A stretch of 7,723 nt of DNA from Conexibacter sp. (GCA_025964055.1 JAOPZP010000180.1:1-7723); one strand, 5' to 3'. Shown: positions 1-6,555, numbered from the stretch's first letter. Numbers and translations are program-made. The notes: generated by a model from the sequence alone, not told the origin.

Positions 1-476
1 ACCACGCCGGGCGTGGCGGACCGCGCCGGGGTGCCGCGCAGGCCGAGTTGCGCGGTGCGCGCCGCCGCCGGGACGACCGCGAAGATGTAGGTCTTCTGCC
101 CGGCGGGGTCGTAGTAGGAGCCCACGGCCGACGGCCGCCCGTCGCAGCCGCGCCCCGCACCGCCCTCACCGACGCGCAGGAACGTCGCGACGCTGCCGTC
201 CGCACACCGCTGCGCGGCAAGGCTCCACGGCGCGCTGGCCGGCCCACCGGCCAACAGCCGCACCACCGGACCTCCCTCGCCGTGGTCGCCGGGCGGCGAC
301 GGCGCCCACACGCTGCGCGTCGCCACCGCGGTCGAGCCCGCGGCCAGCATGACCACCGCGACGAGCGCCGTGACCCGCCGCGTCCCTCGCCGACGCCGTG
401 GGCGTCGCGTCGCGACGCCGGCCTCCAGGCGACCACGCAGGTCGGCCAGCAGCTGATCGACGTCGCGGTCGCTCAC
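1..476 (-). CDS. Single-pass membrane protein, putative anti-sigma factor (3' end cut off)
   Basis: Reading the minus strand from a GTG at 476 gives an open frame of 158 codons to the window edge. The GTG overlaps the TGA of the sigma factor gene as GTGA, so the two are probably translationally coupled. The protein has a short charged N-terminus (SDRDVDQLLADLRGRLEAG), an Arg-rich stretch at residues 24-34, one hydrophobic segment at about 35-52 (VTALVAVVMLAAGSTAVA), then an extracytoplasmic part with two cysteines (C91, C111) that could pair. This cytoplasmic-TM-outside layout directly after an ECF sigma gene is typical of anti-sigma factors, where the N-terminus binds sigma. I see no HxxxCxxC zinc anti-sigma motif in the N-terminal part and recognise no named family. 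The anti-sigma role is inferred from context and topology; a sigma-linked membrane protein of other function is possible. The C-terminus lies outside the window. Confidence 0.72.
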   Translation of the reverse strand, partial: MSDRDVDQLLADLRGRLEAGVATRRPRRRRGTRRVTALVAVVMLAAGSTAVATRSVWAPSPPGDHGEGGPVVRLLAGGPASAPWSLAAQRCADGSVATFLRVGEGGAGRGCDGRPSAVGSYYDPAGQKTYIFAVVPAAARTAQLGLRGTPARSATPGV

Positions 477-991
477 GCCGTGCCCTCCGCCGCGTCCAGC
501 GCCGCGCCGAGCGCGCGCAACCCACGCGACAGCCGGGCCCTCGCCGTCTGCTCGCTGATCCCCAACCGCCGCGCGATCTGCGAGTAGTCCAGCTCGCCGA
601 CCACGCGCAACTCGACGACCTCGCGCTGCTCGGAGCTCAGCTCCCGCAGCGCGCCGGCCACCAGCCCGCGAAGGTCCTCCAGGCCGGCGAGATCGTCGAC
701 GCGCGCCAGCTCACCGTCGGTCAGGAGCTCGGACTGGACCCCGAGGCGCCGCAACGCCCGCCGTTCGGCATGCCCGCGGCGGTGGGTCTCGTGCAGCACG
801 TTGCGGGCGATCCCCCACAACCACCCGACCGCCTCGTCCTGGCTGCTTCCGCGGTGACGATCACGGTGCTCATAGGCGCGCGCGAACGTCTCGGCCACCA
901 GGTCCATCGCCAGCTGCGAGTCATAGGTGCGGCGGGCGAAGAACACCAGCAGGTGCCGGGCATGCGCGTCATAGAGGTCACCGACATCCAT
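473..991 (-). CDS. ECF-type RNA polymerase sigma factor (sigma-70 family)
   Basis: This 172-residue protein has the two-domain layout of extracytoplasmic-function sigma factors, which direct RNA polymerase to a special promoter set. Region 2 covers about residues 6-83 (LYDAHARHLLVFFARR near the start, then AMDLVAETFARAY and WLWGIARNVLHETHRR, the core-binding and -10-recognition helices). A variable linker runs to about 111. Region 4 covers about 112-165 and holds the helix-turn-helix YSQIARRLGISEQTARARLS for -35 recognition. Length is normal for the family. The ATG at 991 is chosen because region 2 starts within a few residues; in-frame GTG codons lie immediately upstream (992-997) and cannot be excluded. 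An upstream extension to 1069 would add an Arg/Ala-rich segment unlike sigma factors and run through the palindrome and hairpin. No clear Shine-Dalgarno site is seen. The stop overlaps the start of the membrane-protein gene downstream. The ECF subgroup was not determined. Confidence 0.93.
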   Translation of the reverse strand: MDVGDLYDAHARHLLVFFARRTYDSQLAMDLVAETFARAYEHRDRHRGSSQDEAVGWLWGIARNVLHETHRRGHAERRALRRLGVQSELLTDGELARVDDLAGLEDLRGLVAGALRELSSEQREVVELRVVGELDYSQIARRLGISEQTARARLSRGLRALGAALDAAEGTA

Positions 992-1003
992 CACCACAAC
1001 AGT

Positions 1004-1020
1004 GATCTTCGCCGAAGATC
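1004..1020. promoter_or_regulatory. Perfect 8-1-8 palindrome upstream of the sigma factor gene
   Basis: GATCTTCG, one central base, then CGAAGATC: all eight pairs match. It ends 12 bases before the sigma ATG at 991. The position fits an operator for a dimeric regulator, or an mRNA hairpin near the ribosome entry site of the sigma transcript. The arms are AT-richer than their surroundings, which makes chance less likely in this GC-rich DNA. No binding protein can be named. Confidence 0.5.
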
Positions 1021-1035
1021 TGTGACGGCGCCGGC

Positions 1036-1061
1036 GCGCGCGGCCCACTGCGGCCGCGCGC
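1036..1061 (-). terminator. Strong GC hairpin after the M36 protease gene
   Basis: GCGCGCGGCC (1036-1045), a 6-base loop, then GGCCGCGCGC (1052-1061) form a perfect 10-bp stem. On the minus strand it begins 15 bases after the protease stop codon, where a terminator is expected. No T-run follows, so it would be a U-tract-less terminator or an mRNA 3'-end stabiliser. It would also separate protease and sigma transcription. Confidence 0.5.
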
Positions 1062-1076
1062 CCGCTCAAGTCCGCC

Positions 1077-4000
1077 TCAGCCGGTGATGTCCTGCCCGAA
1101 CACCTCGAACTCGGCCGCGTGCAGGAACGTTCCCTGGTCGGAGGCCGTGTCGCAGTCCGTGGCGTTCAGCGGGTCGGCGTCCTGCTCTCCCTGGTAGTCG
1201 GGCCCACCGGTGCACTGGTTCTCCAGAGCCGTGAACCGCACCTGCGTCGCGACGGTGTTGGGGACATCGAACGTCCGCAGCGAGAGGTCGGGCGCCAGCG
1301 GCCGCGGCGCGACCGACGGGAAGGCGTCGGCCGGGCTCGTGTAGAGCGGCTGCCACCCGGTGGGCAGCGAGCAGTTCGCGCGCCGTCCGTCGCAGGTCTC
1401 CACCTTGAAGCGGCGCAGCGCGGTGAAGCGACCTTCGTCGGCGTCCGGGTCGCTCGGGTCGAGCAGCGCGCTGACCGCGATCGTGCGAACCGGCTTGGCG
1501 CCGGCGAAGGACACGGTGACCGACGGCTGCGACACGTCGACGCCGGTCGCCCCGGTCACGTCCCAGGTCGTCGACTCCGTGTCGTCGATCAGGTCGTCCT
1601 GGTTGGTTCCCGCCCCGGACGCCGACGCGCCCTGGCTCTTGGACGCCACGTTCGGCGTGAGCACGTAGCGCTGCGTGAGGCTCTGGCCCGCGCGGACCGT
1701 GAGCCGGAACCGGCGCAGGCCATGGCCCGCCGAGCGGACGAGCACGTCATAGCTGCCCGCCACGAGCTTGACCGACGGGGCCAGCGCCGTCGACGCGTCG
1801 GTGTCGGCGACGGGTGTCGAGCGCGCCTCGTAGCGGCCGATGTAGACCGTCGCCGGCACCGAGGCCTTGCTGTCGGCGTCCGTGGTGGCGAACGTCACGG
1901 TCGCCTCGTCGGCGGCCGGCGAGTCGAACGCCGGCTGTGGCTGGTCGTCCTCGGTGGTGTTCGTCGAGGCCGACTCGCCCATGCCGCGCTTGGCGAACGC
2001 GTTCCACAGCTCGGCCTGGTTGGCGCCGCCGAAGCGCATCCGATCCGCGGCCAGGTAGGCGTCCCGTGCGGTCAGCATGCTCGTGTCGCTCTGCTGGAGC
2101 AGGAAGGCGTCGAACACGATCTGGATCCAGCGGCGGTTGCCGGGGCACTGCTCCGGCGGCAGCGGCGCCTCGGGTGCGTTGGTCCCCGGCCGGCCGTCGG
2201 CGCACCGCAGCTGCAGGGCGTTGTCGCTCTCCGGGAACGCCCCGTCGTACTTCGCGACCAGCGCCTGGCGCAGGTCGTAGTTGACGGCGTTCCAGATCTC
2301 GCCGTCGGCGTGCACCTCCGGCCCCGGGATGTCGAACCCGACGTCGGAGTAGTTGAGCGGGTTGGCGTCCAGCGCGTAGTCGCGGATGCCCACCTTCTTG
2401 TTGCCGGTCACGTACGGGCCTTCCGCCCAGGGGCTCTCGCCGCCCACCGGCACGTAGCCGTGGGCGTGCAGGTACTCGAGCGCGACCAGGTCCGACCAGG
2501 ACTCGCCCATCGCGCCGCCCTGGAAGCCGGTCAGGCCGTCGTCCGGTCCCCCGACCATCCGGTTGGAGATGGCGTGGGTGTACTCGTGGCCGAAGACCGA
2601 GGTGTCGAAGTCGCCGTCCACGCACGGGGAGTAGAAGGCGCCGGCGATCGGCTGGAACAGGTACTGGTTGGTGATGCCGGGCACGCCGTCGTTGAGCGTG
2701 ATCTGGTTGGCGTTGTCGCGGCCGAGGTAGCTGGGCGCCCCGCCGGTCACCGCGCCGGCCTGGACGTTGCCGACCTCCGGGTCACCCTCGCGGCCCGCCG
2801 GGAAGGGGCCGGGCGCGGTGGCCCCGAAGTTCGACTGCTGCATGTTGTAGTTCAACTCGGTGAAGCCCAGGTGGTAGGCGAAGTCGTGGAAGCGGTTGTG
2901 GCCGCTGAACAGGTTGGTCACGCTGGCCGAGACGTCCGCGCCGGAGCCGGGGACCAGCAGCGGCGCGGGGTCGCACTTGGACGCCGACCACTCGTTGGCC
3001 CACGGGAACCGGTACTCGCGCGTCGGCGAGGCCGGCATGAAGCCATAGGGGCCGGGGCTCAGCGGCGAGGTCCGCGCCTCGGCGGTGCGGGCGGCGTTGC
3101 CCTGGGTGGTCAACGACGGCGTGCCGGCCGCGGCGATCGCGTCCCACGGCCCGCGCGATGCGGTGTTGCTGAGGCCGAGGTCGCATCCGGCCGCCTGCAG
3201 GAAGCACGCGGTCACGCGGCTGTCGGTGGCGCTGTAGTCGAGCTGGGGGCTCGCGTCGAAGAAGCTCCAGGACGGGTTGCCGGCCGTGCTCGGCGTCCCC
3301 GCCGTGGTGTTCACCGTGTAGGCGCCGGTGTAGTCGAAGCTGGCGCCGGTGGACGGAACCGTCGGGGCGCTGAACGCGCAGACGACGATCTGGTAGGTGC
3401 CGTCGGCGACCTTCGATCCGTTGTTGGAGTAGTTGACCGCCTCGGGGCTCGAGCCGGTGTCCGAGGACGCGACGGCGCTGCCGTCCGGCCCGAGCAGCTT
3501 GAGCACGATGTCGTCGGACGGGACGTTCGCGGTCGCGAACACGCCGATCGAGTAGGCGCCGCTGACGCTCACCGGGTGCGGGGCGCCGCAGCCGTTGGCG
3601 CCGTCGGCGGTGCTGCCGGAGAACGTGCCCGAGCCGTTGTCGGCGGCGGCGGCCTGCTTGACCTCGTTGGAGCGGAACAGCACCTCACCCGTGCGGGCGT
3701 CGACGAAGGAGCGGTACGCGCGCGAGCGGCCGCCGGCGACGTCGAGCACGGTCGTCTCGAACGCCGCGCGCACGCCCTGCGTGTAGGTGGGGAAGGCGAC
3801 CAGGCGCGAGCGCTGGTCGACGCTGCGCTTGGCGCCCGGGACGAGCGGCGTGGAGAGGCCGGAGACGCTGAACTCCGTCCAGCCGTCGCGCGAGCGCACG
3901 CCGCTCACGTCGGCGCGGGTGACGCCGAAGCCGGCGTTCTCCGCGGCGCGCATCCAGCCGTCGACCGGGGTCAGCGTCGCCTCAGCAGGGCTCGCCTGGC

Positions 4001-4520
4001 TGCCGGCCGACGAGGACGACACGTAGGCGACGCGCCCGCCACCGGCGACCCCGACGGTGATCATCCCGTCGTGGCCCGCGGCGAGCTCCCCGAAGCGCTG
4101 GCGGAAGAGGACGGCGTGCGCGTCCGACGCGACGAGCTTGGAGTCGTTGACCAGCTCCAGGCCGTCGACGTCAGCGGCCGACAGGCGGAACAGGTCGCGA
4201 TGGTCGCCGATGAAGGTGCGAGCGACGTCGGCCGCGCTACCGGCCGACGCGCCGCCGAGGTAGCCGTCGGTGGCGATCAGGGACGCCGGCGTGCCGTAGC
4301 GGTTCCACTGTGCCCGAGCGCCGAGATCGGCGACCGCCTGCTTCTGCTGCGCGGTGGGGGCCATTCGCCCGGTGCGGGCGTCGAGATCCTGCAGGCCGGC
4401 CTGACCCGGAAGGACGACGGCCACGGCGGAGGCGGAGGCCGGGACGACCCAGCCGAGGACGAGCAGGCTGGCGACGACGGTGATCGCTCGGTGTGCGGCT
4501 GATCGCGACGGCAGTGGCAC
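1077..4520 (-). CDS. Secreted fungalysin-family (M36) zinc metalloprotease, multidomain
   Basis: This 1147-residue protein is an exported endopeptidase made as a proenzyme. Visible in order: signal peptide 1-32 (basic start, hydrophobic core TVVASLLVLGWVV, cleavage after ASASA); FTP-type propeptide about 40-170, with a PepSY-like segment about 250-287 (FVDARTGEVLFR); an inserted beta-sandwich about 316-404 resembling a PPC domain; the M36 catalytic domain about 415-850; a PEGA/carboxypeptidase-regulatory-like beta domain about 872-955; and a discoidin (F5/8 type C)-like domain about 956-1143. The zinc site is H645-E646-Y-T-H649 with third ligand E673 in GGAMGESWSD. SNRMVGGPDDGL after the motif, NLFSGHNRFHDFAYHLGFTE before it and HADGEIWNAVNYDL after it are fungalysin hallmarks. 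The start is GTG at 4520, with AAGGAG six bases upstream and the signal peptide immediately following. It is longer than fungal M36 enzymes because of the extra domains. It is divergent from the gene at 4668. Catalysis is well supported; the substrate is unknown. Confidence 0.95.
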   Translation of the reverse strand: MPLPSRSAAHRAITVVASLLVLGWVVPASASAVAVVLPGQAGLQDLDARTGRMAPTAQQKQAVADLGARAQWNRYGTPASLIATDGYLGGASAGSAADVARTFIGDHRDLFRLSAADVDGLELVNDSKLVASDAHAVLFRQRFGELAAGHDGMITVGVAGGGRVAYVSSSSAGSQASPAEATLTPVDGWMRAAENAGFGVTRADVSGVRSRDGWTEFSVSGLSTPLVPGAKRSVDQRSRLVAFPTYTQGVRAAFETTVLDVAGGRSRAYRSFVDARTGEVLFRSNEVKQAAAADNGSGTFSGSTADGANGCGAPHPVSVSGAYSIGVFATANVPSDDIVLKLLGPDGSAVASSDTGSSPEAVNYSNNGSKVADGTYQIVVCAFSAPTVPSTGASFDYTGAYTVNTTAGTPSTAGNPSWSFFDASPQLDYSATDSRVTACFLQAAGCDLGLSNTASRGPWDAIAAAGTPSLTTQGNAARTAEARTSPLSPGPYGFMPASPTREYRFPWANEWSASKCDPAPLLVPGSGADVSASVTNLFSGHNRFHDFAYHLGFTELNYNMQQSNFGATAPGPFPAGREGDPEVGNVQAGAVTGGAPSYLGRDNANQITLNDGVPGITNQYLFQPIAGAFYSPCVDGDFDTSVFGHEYTHAISNRMVGGPDDGLTGFQGGAMGESWSDLVALEYLHAHGYVPVGGESPWAEGPYVTGNKKVGIRDYALDANPLNYSDVGFDIPGPEVHADGEIWNAVNYDLRQALVAKYDGAFPESDNALQLRCADGRPGTNAPEAPLPPEQCPGNRRWIQIVFDAFLLQQSDTSMLTARDAYLAADRMRFGGANQAELWNAFAKRGMGESASTNTTEDDQPQPAFDSPAADEATVTFATTDADSKASVPATVYIGRYEARSTPVADTDASTALAPSVKLVAGSYDVLVRSAGHGLRRFRLTVRAGQSLTQRYVLTPNVASKSQGASASGAGTNQDDLIDDTESTTWDVTGATGVDVSQPSVTVSFAGAKPVRTIAVSALLDPSDPDADEGRFTALRRFKVETCDGRRANCSLPTGWQPLYTSPADAFPSVAPRPLAPDLSLRTFDVPNTVATQVRFTALENQCTGGPDYQGEQDADPLNATDCDTASDQGTFLHAAEFEVFGQDITG

Positions 4521-4526
4521 GGGGGG

Positions 4527-4532
4527 CTCCTT
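4527..4532 (-). promoter_or_regulatory. Shine-Dalgarno site of the M36 protease gene
   Basis: The minus strand reads AAGGAG, six bases before GTG 4518-4520. This strong site fixes the GTG start and rules out the longer open frame that runs upstream to 4835. Confidence 0.85.
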
Positions 4533-4667
4533 GAGGACGGCGGAATGCGGGAGGGGCTGCTTGGAGGCCGCAACGCAGCGAAGTCCCAGAACTTGCCCGA
4601 AGACGTCCTGACGGTCGGGTCGTGCGTGGGTTTGGACCGGTCGGCCCCGGGAAAGGGAGCGGAGGAC
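4533..4667. other. Divergent intergenic region between protease and small plus-strand gene
   Basis: Both promoters should lie in these 135 bases. I see no convincing TANNNT -10 box with a matching -35 in either direction, so the protease may use an alternative sigma factor; that last step is inference. AGGGAG at 4654-4659 and GGAGG at 4661-4665 lie just before the ATG at 4668 and are its likely ribosome-binding region. Confidence 0.4.
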
Positions 4668-4922
4668 ATGGCGCGGTTCGTTCGTTCTCGCAGCAGCGAC
4701 CGGGAGTGGGTCCAACGACTCCCGGACCGCTTCTCGTTGGACGAGCTGCGGGCCAAGATCGCACCCTCCGACTTCCGCGCGGCGCTGTCGTGGCTGTACG
4801 AGGGGATCGAGCGCGGGCGGATCGAGCCGCTGCACGTCGAGACGCGGCTGGTCTACAGCTTCGTCGGCGAGCGCCGGTCAGGCGACGAGCTGGCCGGCGC
4901 GAGCGACGCGGCGAGCACCTGA
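4668..4922 (+). CDS. Small hypothetical protein, possible winged-helix fold
   Basis: This is an 84-residue soluble protein with no signal peptide or membrane segment. The ATG at 4668 is preferred over in-frame upstream codons because AGGGAG lies 8 bases upstream and GGAGG closer still. I do not recognise a named family. The central part (FSLDELRAKI, then PSDFRAALSWLYEGIERGRI, then EPLHVETRLVYSFV) reads as helix, helix, beta hairpin, with a conserved-looking end of the second helix followed by two strands. That pattern fits a small winged-helix DNA-binding domain, but this is a guess from predicted secondary structure. The N-terminus is basic (RFVRSRSSDR) and the C-terminal tail is Gly/Ala/Asp-rich and probably disordered. 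It is transcribed away from the M36 protease and sits 85 bases before the RTX-like gene, so it could regulate either neighbour. No function is claimed. Confidence 0.68.
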   Translation: MARFVRSRSSDREWVQRLPDRFSLDELRAKIAPSDFRAALSWLYEGIERGRIEPLHVETRLVYSFVGERRSGDELAGASDAAST

Positions 4923-4972
4923 GGACGCTCGCCGCGGCCGAGCATGGCCGTCGCCGATCGACCAGGCTCGGG

Positions 4973-5001
4973 TTTCGGCCTGCGGCCGCATCGCCTAGGG
5001 T
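4973..5001 (+). promoter_or_regulatory. Promoter for leaderless transcription of the RTX-like gene
   Basis: TAGGGT at 4996-5001 fits the actinobacterial -10 consensus TANNNT. A weak -35-like TTTCGG at 4973-4978 lies 17 bases upstream. The -10 box ends six bases before the GTG at 5008, so the expected first transcribed base is the start codon itself. No clear Shine-Dalgarno site precedes this GTG, in line with a leaderless mRNA. A small inverted repeat (CGGCC-TGC-GGCCG, 4976-4988) lies between the two boxes. Confidence 0.6.
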
Positions 5002-5007
5002 GCTGCC

Positions 5008-6555
5008 GTGCCGTGTCGCGCTGCCCTCCTCATCGTGCTGGCCGGCTGCGCGCTCCCGGCGCTGGTGCCCGCCGCCGCCGGCGCCACCACGCATCTCAGC
5101 ATCGGCACCGCGGCGGTGAACGGGAAGCCGGTGCCCGACGCCCTGATCTACTGGGCCGACGACACCGAGACCATCCACATCGACCTGGCCCAGACGGCGA
5201 GCGAGCTCGTGGTCGCCTCTGCCAGCGCCGTCGACGTTCCGGCCGGGTGCACCCAGGACGCGCCAACGACCGTGCGCTGCCCGCTCGGCGCGGTGAAGTC
5301 CTTCGTCCTCGTGCAGAACACCTGGCCGACCCGTCCGTTGTACCTCGTGGCCGATCCTGGCGTCACGGTCAACCTCTTCGCGCGTGGCGGCGGGGGCTTC
5401 GCGGACACGCTGCGCGGTGGAGCCGGCGACGACCGGCTCGAGGGGACCGACCCGTTCGCGACCGGTCCGCAGGCCGCCGACACGATCGACGGGCGAGCGG
5501 GCGACGACATCATCACGGCCGACGGCGCGTCGACGCTCGACGGCGGGCCGGGCAACGACATCGTCACCACGCGCGACGGCGCCGTGCTGGCGACGTTGCA
5601 CGGCGGTGAGGGGGACGACCGCCTGTCCGACGCGGCCGTGGCCGACGGAGGCCCGGGCGACGACGAGATCATTCGCGCGCTGACCGCGGACGGCGGCGAT
5701 GGCAACGACACCATCTACGGGGCGCGGAACGGCACCGGGGGCGCGGGCGACGACTTCCTCTCGAGCTCGGCGGTCGCCGGGCCCTCGACGCTGGACGGCG
5801 GCGTCGGCGACGACCGCATCAGCAGCGGCGGCGCGGGATCGCTGGCTCATGGCGGCCCCGGCAACGACCGGCTGTACGAGGGTCCCGGCGTCGGCGACAA
5901 CCTCACGGCCGTGCTCTATGGCGACGATGGCGACGACCACCTCGAAGGCCGGTACGGCGGCGCGACGCTCGACGGCGGCGTCGGCGACGACGAGCTGGTC
6001 AACATCTACACCGCCTCGCCCAACGACGCCTTGACGTGGCCGGGCAACACCTACCTCGGCGGGCCCGGCGCCGACACCGTCAGGGTCAAGGATGGCGTCG
6101 CCGACCGTGTCGACTGCGGCGCCGACGCCGACGCCGTCGCCCACGACGCGATGGACACGATCGTCAACTGCGAGACCGACCTGGACCCCGCGCCACCGCC
6201 ACCGGTCTACAAGGACCCGATCCCGGCGCCCGCCAGGTCCGCGCTCGCGCTCCGAGGGGCGTCGAGCCTGCGGGTGACTGCGACCGGCACGGTGCGCATC
6301 GCGCTGGCCTGCGCCGCCAAGGCGACCTGCGCCGGCCATCTCCGCCTGACCGCGGGCCGGTCGCGGCTGGCCGACACCAAGTGCAAGGTCAAGGGGACCA
6401 AGACGGTGGCGTTGAAGCTGACCGGCGCTGCGACGAAGCTCCTGCGCCGCCGCGGGAAGCTGAAGGCCACCTTGACGTTCGTTCCGACCGCCAAGGGGAC
6501 CGTCGCACCGAAGGCCCGGGCGGTCACGCTGCTGGCTCCGCGGCGTCGTGGCTGA
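5008..6555 (+). CDS. Secreted calcium-binding RTX-like repeat protein
   Basis: A 515-residue exported protein. Residues 1-26 are a signal peptide ending AAAGA; an internal LAGC at 11-14 resembles a lipobox, so a lipoprotein is a less likely alternative. Residues 27-130 form an N-terminal beta-rich domain with two cysteines (C81, C91) and no recognised family. Residues 137-360 carry about 12 motifs of the form GGxGxD(D) (for example LRGGAGDDRL, LDGGPGNDIV, LDGGVGDDRI), the hemolysin-type calcium-binding signature. A proline-rich linker (PAPPPPVYKDP, about 394-404) leads to a basic C-terminal beta domain (405-515) with C434, C441 and C459, a style I associate with secreted proteins of Solirubrobacterales. 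Export by Sec is inferred from the signal peptide; no type I secretion genes are visible. The GTG start is supported by the signal peptide directly following and by the -10 box six bases upstream. Its role (cell-surface, adhesive or structural) is unknown. It converges with the oxidoreductase gene. Confidence 0.85.
   Translation: MPCRAALLIVLAGCALPALVPAAAGATTHLSIGTAAVNGKPVPDALIYWADDTETIHIDLAQTASELVVASASAVDVPAGCTQDAPTTVRCPLGAVKSFVLVQNTWPTRPLYLVADPGVTVNLFARGGGGFADTLRGGAGDDRLEGTDPFATGPQAADTIDGRAGDDIITADGASTLDGGPGNDIVTTRDGAVLATLHGGEGDDRLSDAAVADGGPGDDEIIRALTADGGDGNDTIYGARNGTGGAGDDFLSSSAVAGPSTLDGGVGDDRISSGGAGSLAHGGPGNDRLYEGPGVGDNLTAVLYGDDGDDHLEGRYGGATLDGGVGDDELVNIYTASPNDALTWPGNTYLGGPGADTVRVKDGVADRVDCGADADAVAHDAMDTIVNCETDLDPAPPPPVYKDPIPAPARSALALRGASSLRVTATGTVRIALACAAKATCAGHLRLTAGRSRLADTKCKVKGTKTVALKLTGAATKLLRRRGKLKATLTFVPTAKGTVAPKARAVTLLAPRRRG
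5416..6087 (+). repeat. Array of spaced GGxGxD calcium-binding motifs
   Basis: About 12 motifs begin near residues 137, 162, 179, 199, 214, 229, 244, 264, 282, 305, 323 and 351 of the RTX-like protein. Spacing is 15-28 residues rather than the 9 residues of classical tandem RTX. Some copies are degenerate (DGRAGDD, GDDGDD, GGPGAD). STLDGG/ATLDGG recurs at residues 175, 260 and 319, suggesting a larger duplicated unit. At DNA level, 5794-5814 and 5971-5991 are identical and 177 bases apart, in frame. Confidence 0.8.

Noticed and set aside
992..1069. N-terminal extension of the sigma factor
   Set aside because: It adds Arg/Ala-rich residues unlike any sigma factor and would run through the palindrome and hairpin.
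398..1087. Plus-strand frame of 229 codons over the sigma factor gene
   Set aside because: The sigma factor on the other strand has recognisable regions 2 and 4; this frame has no family features.
1119..4502. Plus-strand open frame of 1127 codons opposite the M36 protease
   Set aside because: Its translation is dominated by Arg, Gly, Val and Ala with no domain, and it is the antisense shadow of a gene with intact catalytic motifs. Long antisense frames are expected at this GC content.
4521..4835. N-terminal extension of the M36 protease by 105 codons
   Set aside because: The strong AAGGAG before GTG 4518-4520 and the signal peptide beginning there fix the start; the extension overlaps the divergent small gene.
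5416..6087. Regular repeats as a possible CRISPR or tandem DNA array
   Set aside because: The repeats are protein-coding, in frame, degenerate at third positions and variable in spacing; they are calcium-binding motifs.
4237..6339. Minus-strand open frame of 700 codons opposite the RTX-like gene and the small gene
   Set aside because: It has low-complexity Val/Gly/Arg composition, mirrors the repeat region and runs across several real genes and promoters.
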